Shown here: piece by piece, positions 29,920 through 36,797 of the stretch
Layout of the letters: each line of letters starts with the position of its first letter
Numbering within the stretch: the first letter of the stretch is position 1
Source of the DNA: Branchiostoma floridae
Lineage: Eukaryota > Chordata > Leptocardii > Amphioxiformes > Branchiostomatidae
Direction: 5' to 3'
Length of the DNA: 36,797 nt
Assembly: GCF_000003815.2 (NCBI RefSeq)
Contig: NC_049997.1
Span: 10,677,705-10,714,501 of the forward strand
Program-made: the position numbers and the translations under genes
The notes under the pieces: generated by a model
Told to the model about the DNA's origin: nothing
The model's input: the letters and a program-made list of their open reading frames with translations, nothing else
Database searches by the model: none

Positions 29920-30975
29920 AGGTTTGCCCATAAGTAAGTGTATCTGTAAAATAAAGATAAGCCCTTACTTTTGCTGCGGTTGATACTTGCTAATTTCAGT
30001 TTAGTGGGAATAAGTTCCTGAATAGATAATGAAACAATGGGTGGACAGTGTAACCTGCCTATATATAACCAACACCAGTGTTTGAGTAGTCTCTTTTACT
30101 ATGATGTTTATCACAGTTCATTATTCATAAAAAAATTTATCACATATATGCACCCCATGGTTCTACTATGTACTTGCAATGAGCCTCAGGATATAAACTT
30201 TTTTCATCAACTTTTATTTTTATCAACTTGTCATGGCGTCATCGAACTGTGTCGTTAATAGAAGCCTTCAAGCGATAATTCAATTTCTCACATTCATAAC
30301 TGTTCATGGTATTCATGATATTCGTTTTTGCTTTGGACAGAATGATGGTGACTCGCCAATATCAGTAGACTTAATTCCATCCTGAAGCTAACGGATATTC
30401 TAATTGGGTACTATACGATTCCAGATATCTAAATAGGACTGCGGTGCCAATACAGGAAACCAAAGTATTTGTTGATGTAGTGCTTAGATTTTGTAACATC
30501 ATAAACATACGGTAGTTTCTGTTATAAGCCTACCTCCTGTAGTTAATTTCTTACGTGATTTGTATGTGGCACTCTGTTGAAATCAGAAGTAAGTTAACTT
30601 CAAAAAGAAGTATCTGCCCAAAAGTGAATTTAAAAAAAAAGACTATATGCAGGGGAACACGTCACTAGGTAAGGAGTGAAGACATATGATCCTCCATTTC
30701 TCACGTATCCTATGATACACTCGTGACTGTCACACACCTTCATCGTGACTCGTGCGCGCAGTTTCCGGCGCTTCTTAAGAACAAACTTAAGGCTCTCGCT
30801 GAGAAATTAATGCATATTCTTAACTTTGGCGACATAGGTTCTTACGTTAGACGCACAATTAATCATTTTGACAATACTAATGAGTGATGCGTGTCTACGT
30901 CTAGTTATGAATGGTTGACTTGCAGTATTAGTCTATATTGCATTACAGAATTAATAAACGAGTAGTAATAAAGGG
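29920..30975. other. no gene seen
   Basis: AT-rich, with no frame or repeat that I can support. Confidence 0.6.
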
Positions 30976-30979
30976 TTAA

Positions 30980-31144
30980 TGCCCCGCCCCGAGGTGTATA
31001 TGGTGAGATAATNNNNNNNNNNNNNNNNNNNNNNNNNNNNNNNNNNNNNNNNNNNNNNNNNNNNNNNNNNNNNNNNNNNNNNNNNNNNNNNNNNNNNNNN
31101 NNNNNNNNNNNNCTCACCATATACACCGAGGATAAGGCGGGGCA
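30980..31144. mobile_element. TTAA-flanked inverted-repeat element around a gap
   Basis: The left end is TTAA (30976-30979) then TGCCCCGCCCCGAGGTGTAT. The right end is ATACACCGAGG...GGCGGGGCA then TTAA (31145-31148). The arms pair apart from a 4-base insertion on the right. Gap 31013-31112 separates them, so the true length is unknown. Confidence 0.72.
31013..31112. other. assembly gap, 100 N
   Basis: Exactly 100 N is a usual placeholder for a gap of unknown size. It sits at the centre of the TTAA inverted repeat. Confidence 0.98.
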
Positions 31145-31148
31145 TTAA

Positions 31149-31685
31149 CGTTATTATCATATAGCCTATCCAACTGACAGTTATTTCACACAAATTCCTT
31201 TATAACAAATAAACACTTTAATACATTACATAAAAATACATTTGCAATATATATATTGTACAATAGTGTCTATATATAATACAAACATTAAACTATTTCA
31301 TCATCATCATTTAACTAATAATTTTAACTAATCATCTGTTTGTGAGATAGCATATCAGCATCAACATGTGGCTTATTTGCAATACAAACTACATGTATTA
31401 AGTGGAGTCCTGGTACCCCCCATGCAGAGCCTTTTCACTTGGGCACGACAAAGTACGTATATATGAAGTGATTTAGGAAGGTACCGGCTTAATCACGTTA
31501 GAAAGCCATAATGAAAATGTGTAAAATCAGCATAATTCCTTTTCAAGTATCCCTATATTCCCCATGTGGAGCCCTAATTAACATAACCAATCAATCATAA
31601 TATTTTTGACAGTTATGCATGGTTTACACACAAACAACAGTACAAAAAAAATTCATGACTGTCCCCTGTATAATGGTGCGGTCCA
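31149..31685. other. no gene seen
   Basis: AT-rich with a short (ATC)n run at about 31300-31311. Confidence 0.65.
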
Positions 31686-31721
31686 AAAAGTGGTCGGTTA
31701 TTAGAATAACCGACCACTTTT
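31686..31721. repeat. near-perfect 36-bp hairpin (17-bp arms, 2-base loop)
   Basis: AAAAGTGGTCGGTTATT, then AG, then the exact reverse complement. The arms have no mismatch. It is flanked by weaker inverted blocks (cctgataac and ataatatcagg). It could be a MITE tip-to-tip junction or a strong RNA hairpin. A transcription terminator reading does not apply in this type of genome. Confidence 0.9.
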
Positions 31722-31854
31722 GAGGTTACTGCCTGATAACCCATGGGAAATGGAGGCCTCTGATTGGCCAACTCCATCTGGCTATATGATAATATCAGGT
31801 AATCTCCATAGCTTGAAGTTACATTCTTCATTCCTGTCTGTCCGTCAAGCCACC
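31722..31854. other. no gene seen
   Basis: A short spacer with nothing recognised in it. Confidence 0.6.
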
Positions 31855-32262
31855 ACAATATGGCACTGCGTTAATACCCTTGTACAAACTAAGCTACGGA
31901 AGACTGACTCATTTATATAGGCTGCCATCATCTTATACCAGTACTACAGTAGACTAGCTCCTTGATTTGTGGACAAACAGAAATTGGTTCTGCCATATAA
32001 CACTAGTTCACCATTACCCGCGGGGTAACCTATATCCGTTACTAAAAAAAGCTGGCTATTTAGGGATGTTAAGTCGACAAACAGTAGTTTCAAACTACGA
32101 AATACTACAGTTTGATTTTGCAACGAATATAGGTTACCACAATACTTGAATTTTCCGGATATAGGTTACATGTGGATAAAGGTGAACTTGTGTTACTCTA
32201 TATGGTGTGGTTGTGGGAAATATTACTCTTTCTTGCCCCTAAGAGTTACAAAGAGAACCGTT
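31855..32262. repeat. duplicated block, copy 1 (carries a MITE)
   Basis: Its left part (31855-31972) matches 32328-32440 and its right part (32196-32262) matches 32867-32936. Between them is the GTTCACC MITE. Shared strings are acaaactaag, ctcatt(t/c)atatagg, agctccttg and (c)taagagtta/gtaata, agagaaccgtt. Confidence 0.75.
31999..32195. mobile_element. MITE of the GTTCACC family, 197 bp
   Basis: The ends TAACACTAGTTCACC and the complement of TAACACAAGTTCACC are inverted, followed by ggtaacctatatccg on the left and cggatataggttac on the right. A diverged copy is nested at 13584-13807. Confidence 0.72.
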
Positions 32263-32327
32263 GATTGATCACTTTCATACATGCATGCATTTTATCTAAA
32301 AAAGGAAAGGGCAGTGTCTAGTCATTG

Positions 32328-32936
32328 CGATATGGCACAAATTTAATAACCGTATACAAACTAAGTTATGGAACACTTACTCATTCATATAGGTTTTTAT
32401 CGTCTATACTGGTAGACGGGCTCCTTGCTGTGTGGCCTTGCGAACGGCATTGGCATTGCCATACACTGAGTATCTAATGACATGCCCTACATATAGCGTA
32501 GATAGACAAAAATTAATGGATATGATCACATGTAAATCTAGCACACCTTTACCAAAGACAAACACATGTTCTTTCAATCTACTTATGTCATGTCCATACT
32601 ACATATCTTCGTATTTAGGCCAATACATATGTAATGCTCTAAAAAGAGAGAATCTATTGTACAGTAACAGACCGACTTGTTTAACTTGCATACTACACTA
32701 TGTCAATACGCCATTTACGCTCGTATGTTCACATTCCTGTACTATACATGTATGTAGTTATAGACCTTAGACTAGTATCGTTGTATTTATTGACTTATTA
32801 CTGTTGCCTTACAATTGTACCATGTACAAATGTCGTGCAATAAAGTTCATTCGTTCATCATATACTCTGTATAGCGTGGCCGTGGACAGGGTTACTGCTT
32901 TTTTGTCCTCTAAGAGTAATAGAGAGAACCGTTAAA
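32328..32936. repeat. duplicated block, copy 2 (carries a LINE tail)
   Basis: The same outer halves as copy 1 flank the LINE fragment at about 32432-32862 instead of the MITE. Confidence 0.72.
32432..32862 (+). mobile_element. CR1/L2-like LINE 3' end, degenerate
   Basis: The frame at 32432-32770 keeps the C-terminal LINE pattern EYLMTCPTYSVDRQKLMDMI and later YLGQYICNALKRE. Just upstream the Cys part (CGLAN) is in another frame, so there is a frameshift near 32465. The 3' end reads gtgcaataaagttcattcg, the usual L2/CR1-type tail. The polymerase domain is missing. Confidence 0.75.
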
Positions 32937-33279
32937 AGGGTATTTTACTCCAGAAGTGAGTGTTATTTTCCACTTAATATCAATTTTTTGGAGAAATCCA
33001 TGCATACCACTTCACATTATACGATAAAGTACCCATTAGCCCCACGCGCATAAAAAATGATTCAATCTTTCATTTTACTTCCAAAGTATCCTCTAATCAA
33101 TCTAAGTCAATAGCTGAATACAATGTGCCTGGGTTTCTACCTTGCACTTGCAAATAGCCTTCTGGAAACGTTGCAAATAAACTTTCATTTTACGACTGAG
33201 CTGCTAAATTGTGATGATTTCCAAGATCTATTAGCACTATGTGTTTGTGAACAGGAAGTCAAAATGGGGCCGAGTAAAA
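32937..33279. other. no separate feature
   Basis: AT-rich. It contains the start of the open frame (33123) that runs into the minisatellite. Confidence 0.6.
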
Positions 33280-33436
33280 AAGAGGTCTTTCACCCCTCCT
33301 CTCAAAGACACATAGAGGTCTTTCACCTCTCCTCTCATATAGAGGTCTTTCACCCCTCCTCTCATATAGAGGTCTTTCACCCCTCCTCTCATATAGAGGT
33401 CTTTCACCTCTCCTCTCATATAGAGGTATTTTACTC
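33280..33436. repeat. 27-bp minisatellite, about six units, open in several frames
   Basis: The unit is atagaggtctttcacccctc plus ctctcat, with a 3-base variant in the first spacer and CC/CT alternation. Because 27 is a multiple of three, the + frame 33123-33494 reads a 9-residue repeat HIEVFHPSS five to six times, and the minus strand has two open frames as well. No known protein carries this repeat to my knowledge, so coding is doubtful. Confidence 0.85.
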
Positions 33437-34085
33437 TTCATCCACATTAATTGCAAGCACAGACGTCATAAAGATCTTTAGACTAAGAAGATGATCCGTT
33501 CAGTTTTTTTGTATTAATGACAGTCTGGGTTGAATGACCGTCTTTCTTCCTCCGCCAAACTATAAATTGGTACAAAATAGTATCTCAATAGTCTATTACA
33601 CAGGATATCACGACGTACTTTGATTTGAAACAAATTGCGAGTAGAACGAAAGTTACGGGTCCTTGATTATAAATAAGACTACGTAAATTACGTTCAAGGG
33701 ATGGTAGTTAAAAAAATAAGGGTCCTTACCTATCTCATTAGCAACAATCCAGCGATCACGATATCGTCAACGTGTTCATTGTACCGTGCTCGCTTTTTAC
33801 CATACAAAAGACTGGGAGATAGAAAAAAAATAAGAATCTTCTCCTAATTAGAAGTAAGGTGGGCGTACGGGTATTCGATACTGCTGCATTCTATTACCTT
33901 CTGTATTACTAAATCTGCAACTGAAAAGTCAGTATATCTTAAGAGTATAAGTGACTCGCCGTTTTACCGTATACGTAATATACGAGCAGGTGTTTTGGGG
34001 AGAAAGACAGTATCAGCAAGAGTATTCAAGTGGCCCCCCAGATCTTCATACAGCTGGTAAGAGCAAATGCTTTTAACATCCGATT
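33437..34085. other. no gene seen
   Basis: AT-rich. I see no repeat or supported frame. Confidence 0.6.
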
Positions 34086-34090
34086 GTTAC

Positions 34091-34198
34091 CTATAGAACT
34101 GTACTTGCCATTTAAGTTTATAAGATACTGCTTAGCCCTATGAATACTGTCTTTTGTCCCAGATAGATATGATTGAAACTTTGCTTTTCTAGCTGTAG
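34091..34198 (-). other. exon-like 108-base open segment, unit 1
   Basis: On the minus strand it runs from CTACAG to CTATAG, followed by GTAACA, with GAG before it. It stays open as TARKAKFQSYLSGTKDSIHR and then AKQYLINLNGKYSSI. Length 108 is a multiple of three with the same phase on both sides. Confidence 0.4.
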
Positions 34199-34423
34199 CT
34201 CACCAGTACAGATTCAGAAGCGAAAGTTACACACAAAATACATCATCAATGACTAAATCATGAGTCTATGTCTGTGTCAGCTTTCAAATTCACTTCTTCA
34301 TCACAGCTTGTGGAGTAAAGAAATATGATAGAACCTTGGATGTTAGACTTACACATCACATCGAAGGTTGTGTAATTTAGTTTCCACAGCTGTGGTTGAA
34401 TTTTCCGTGGCCAGCGGTGTTAC

Positions 34424-34531
34424 CTATAGAACTGTACTTGCCATTTAAGTTCATAAGATACTGTTTGGCCCTATGAATACTGCCTTTTGCCCCCGATATA
34501 TATGATTGGAGCTTAACTTTACTAGCTGTAG
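34424..34531 (-). other. exon-like 108-base open segment, unit 2
   Basis: The same layout, with CAG before and GTAACA after. It reads TASKVKLQSYISGAKGSIHR then AKQYLMNLNGKYSSI. The sequence beyond the donor is shifted by one base against unit 3 and soon meets a stop, so if coding exists it is confined to these 108 bases. Confidence 0.4.
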
Positions 34532-34756
34532 CTGACCAGTACAGATTCAGAAGCAAAATTTACACACAAAAAAATCATATGTGACTTAATCATGAGTCTA
34601 CATCTGTGTCGGCTTCCTGATCAACCTTTTCATCACAGCTTGTGGAGTCAGGAAATATGGAAGAATCTTGCATGGTACACCTACACACATCACGGCGTAG
34701 GTGTTGTAATTTTGTTTCCACCGCGGTGGATGAATTTCCGTGGCCAGTGGTGTTAC

Positions 34757-34864
34757 CTATAGGACAGTACTTGCCATTTAAGCTCAAAAGATACTGTTTG
34801 GTCCTATGAATACTGCCTTTTGTCCCCGATAGATATGATTGGAGCTTAGCTTTACTAACTGTAG
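34757..34864 (-). other. exon-like 108-base open segment, unit 3
   Basis: CAG before, GTAACA after. It reads TVSKAKLQSYLSGTKGSIHR then TKQYLLSLNGKYCPI. A longer frame of 99 codons (34889 down to 34590) includes it. Unit 4 keeps only the second half (35091 to about 35165) and has lost the GT after it. Confidence 0.4.
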
Positions 34865-35350
34865 CTGACCAGTACAGATTCAGAAGCAAAATTTACACAA
34901 AAAAACATCATCATTGACTAAATCATGAGTCTACATCTGTGTCGGCTTCCTGATCAACCTTTTCATCACAGCTTGTGGAGTCAGGAAATATGGAAGAACC
35001 TTAAATATTAGACTTACACACATCACAGTGTAAGTGTTGTAATTTTGTTTCCAGAGCGGTGGTTGAATTTGCCGTGGCCAACGGTGTTAGCTATAGAAAT
35101 GTACTTACCATTTAAGTTCATAAGATACTGCTTTGCCCTATGAATACTCCGTCTGCCTTTTGCCCAGTACAGATTCAGAAGCAAAATTTACACACAAAAA
35201 ACGTCATCAGTGACTTAATCATAAGTCTACATCTTTGTTACATTTCTGTTTAACTTTTTCATCACATGTACAGCTTGTGGAACCTTAAGTCAGGAAGTAC
35301 GAAAGAACCTTGAAATACACATCACAGCTGTGGTTGAATTTTTGTGACGA

Positions 35351-35659
35351 ACTAGTGATGTGTGGACAAAATGATCATCGTCCAAGTCCGCATGTGCAGG
35401 CTATATAGACCGCCCGGGGTTACTAATGATTACTAATACTACTACCTCAATTTCTGGAATACACACATTAAAAATCAGCACAGGCAACATGCTGAAGATA
35501 GTATTACGCTACACTGATAAAAATATCATTCTGAGGTTTGTTTGTATTTTTCTTGTATTGCATATACTGCATATACGATAGATAAGGTATTTGTAAGTGT
35601 GGTGGGTTCTTCGCCATGCTCGATGTTTGCCTCTGTTCAAAGACGGGACCTCTTTGAAT
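35351..35659. other. no gene seen
   Basis: No feature that I can support. Confidence 0.65.
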
Positions 35660-35661
35660 TA

Positions 35662-35869
35662 CTGTACATGTAGAAACTTTCGCGGTGGTTTAATCTTCGC
35701 GGTTTTCGCGGTGGCCGCTTAACCGCGAACTTAAATCCTCGGCGAACATTTTTCCATGGCAGTAAGAGACTACAGTGCATGGTGCTACCGCGAAATTAAA
35801 TCCAACGCAAAAAGGCATTTTTCCCGCTACCTCGAAGTCAAATCCCTATGAACTTAAATGCATTTACAG
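35662..35869 (+). mobile_element. CGCGG-rich TA MITE, copy 3
   Basis: CTGTACATGTAGAAACTTTC after TA (35660-35661) and tgcatttacag before TA (35870-35871). The inner cgcggtggtttaat, ttaaccgcgaacttaaatcc and accgcgaaattaaatcca match copy 1 in order over 208 bases. Confidence 0.8.
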
Positions 35870-35871
35870 TA

Positions 35872-36228
35872 ATAAGCCTACCTGCTCATGTGTTGTCAAT
35901 CACTTAACTCAAGATACATGACTACCAGGTGTGTATTAATAGTTATACATACCCACAGTAAGACCTGTCATAGCTGATGATGCGAGGGAATCGCTCCTTC
36001 TTCTTGACAACATTTCATAACAGGGTATTAATAACAGTATGAATCATCAAAGGAGGAAACTCATGCGATCAATTCTGCAACCATTGGGTTGAACATGGCT
36101 AATCCCATTACGTGTCTAGCTATAGATAAACAGCGCATCTCTGACCATTCATTGAACAACTCTTCGATGCATGCCCACTCAGTGCCCACTCAGTTTTATT
36201 TACATCCTATAGGCTTAAGGCTTAACCG
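35872..36228. other. no gene seen
   Basis: There is a small tandem gcccactcagt at 36172-36194. I see nothing else. Confidence 0.6.
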
Positions 36229-36490
36229 GTGCAATGGCCGAGTGGGTATATAGAGTGTTCGCTTTGCATTCGGTAGGTCGTGAGTTCGATCCCCAGCTGA
36301 ATCATACCAAAGACTTTAAAATTGGTACATGCTGTTCCTCTGCTTAGCATTCAGCATTTGGTAAAGAGTATAGAAGTTGAACACACACTAGTACTAGTTG
36401 ACTAGAACCCTGCTGTAGTGATTGCACAAAGTTGTGTGGCCCAGGGCTACTGAAACGGAGATGGTCGCTGCCCTATGCGCAATCAGGTGA
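36229..36490 (+). mobile_element. tRNA-derived SINE
   Basis: The head carries an A-box-like TGGCCGAGTGG and a B-box GAGTTCGATCCC about 38 bases downstream, the internal RNA polymerase III promoter of a tRNA. A TGC anticodon-like triplet lies between them. The cloverleaf is not intact and a tRNA-unrelated body follows (ctgttcctctgcttagcatt, gtgattgcacaaagttgtg, ggcccagggctactgaaacg). I recognise this body as a common amphioxus SINE, from memory. It needs a LINE in trans to move. Confidence 0.82.
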
Positions 36491-36797
36491 ACAGAACTTT
36501 ATTGCACGGCAATTGTAAAGGATACAATGTATCGCAACTTGTACATACAAACAGTTTAGCTACATAAGTTGCTAATATAAAACAATTCTAAGGAACTTAT
36601 CTGTTTTATGAATGGTAACAGTATTAATAACAAAGCTAGTGTTGTGTCTGCAATATTCTGATATATTGAGACTGTACATGTCTTGCTTCAGTGATTAAGT
36701 CGTCTAGTAATGTTAGTTTTTCACCTCATTCCTAGTTTGTCTATGTATGCATCGCGAAGTAAATGTGGTTTTAATCTGTTAGTAAAAAAAAAGTTAA
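36491..36797 (-). mobile_element. probable LINE 3' end, reverse orientation, continues past the window
   Basis: Read on the minus strand, the sequence ends acaattgccgtgcaataaag, closely like the tail of the + strand LINE at 32820-32850 (aaatgtcgtgcaataaag). Upstream on that strand there is no reading frame left. The SINE ends against this tail. Confidence 0.5.

Larger units (their letters stand above)
34086..35350. repeat. tandem array, 333-bp units, 3.8 copies
   Basis: The units start at 34086, 34419, 34752 and 35086 with gttacctatag or a variant, giving periods of 333, 333 and 334. All share tacttaccatttaag-type, ataagatactg, atgaatact, gtacagattcagaagc and atcacagcttgtgga blocks. The fourth unit has an internal deletion near 35165. 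On the minus strand each of the first three units contains a 108-base open, AG/GT-bounded segment. Confidence 0.92.

Noticed and set aside
30905-31193. Open frames across the gap at 31013-31112
   Set aside because: The frames are N plus the arms of an inverted repeat.
31686-31721. Rho-independent terminator
   Set aside because: The hairpin is followed by T, but the window is eukaryotic and there is no gene upstream to end.
33280-33436. CRISPR array
   Set aside because: The 27-bp units are contiguous with no unique spacers, and the window is from an animal.
36229-36305. A functional tRNA gene
   Set aside because: The A- and B-box are present, but the acceptor stem does not pair and a SINE body follows.

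Overview
The window looks like animal nuclear DNA, most likely from a cephalochordate (amphioxus, Branchiostoma). The reasons are GT-AG introns of a few hundred bases in a vertebrate-like SLC5 gene, a very dense set of short inverted-repeat transposons (MITEs), LINE relics of CR1/L2 and RTE style, and a tRNA-headed SINE at 36229-36490 of a kind I associate with amphioxus. The species call is inference. Three runs of N (23872-24052, 29080-29648, 31013-31112) show that this is a draft assembly.

Only one host gene can be supported. It is the 3' half (seven exons, 1866-6804, + strand) of a sodium-coupled solute transporter of the SLC5A5/5A6/5A8/5A12 subgroup. The splice phases agree at all six junctions and give 304 C-terminal residues ending at TAG 6802-6804. 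The upstream exons lie outside the window. Its introns carry MITEs, tandem repeats and GA-rich tracts, and a 290-bp element with 19-bp terminal repeats and a 9-bp target duplication sits 62 bases after the stop codon.

From 7.2 kb to the end I find no further host exon that I would defend. This part is repeat-driven. It holds a 455-bp palindromic element (9.07-9.53 kb), pogo/Tigger-like TA elements (10.65 and 11.93 kb), and three copies of a CGCGG-rich TA MITE (12.3, 27.9 and 35.7 kb). A nested block (13.3-16.8 kb) contains a 493-bp tandem duplication, one unit of which is split by a 1.1-kb element carrying a perfect 32-bp palindrome. There is a 350-bp TTCC microsatellite (17.6-17.9 kb), large fold-backs (18.3 and 28.7-29.9 kb), a hAT-like element between two direct repeats (19.1-19.7 kb), and a LINE inserted into a copy of the same TTAA MITE seen at 14.8-16.7 kb (23.1-24.8 kb). 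The rest comprises an RTE-like LINE tail with an exact 14-bp target duplication (26.34-26.73 kb), a duplicated block in which the two copies carry different insertions (31.9-32.9 kb), a 27-bp minisatellite that reads as a 9-residue repeat (33.3 kb), and a 333-bp tandem array whose units each carry a 108-base open, exon-like segment (34.1-35.35 kb).

The least explained objects are the 333-bp array with its exon-like core, the element with 12-bp flanking repeats and regularly spaced TTCGCAAC motifs, and the nested 13.3-16.8 kb block. TTAA-flanked inverted-repeat elements recur as several unrelated families, and two of the three assembly gaps fall inside such palindromes.
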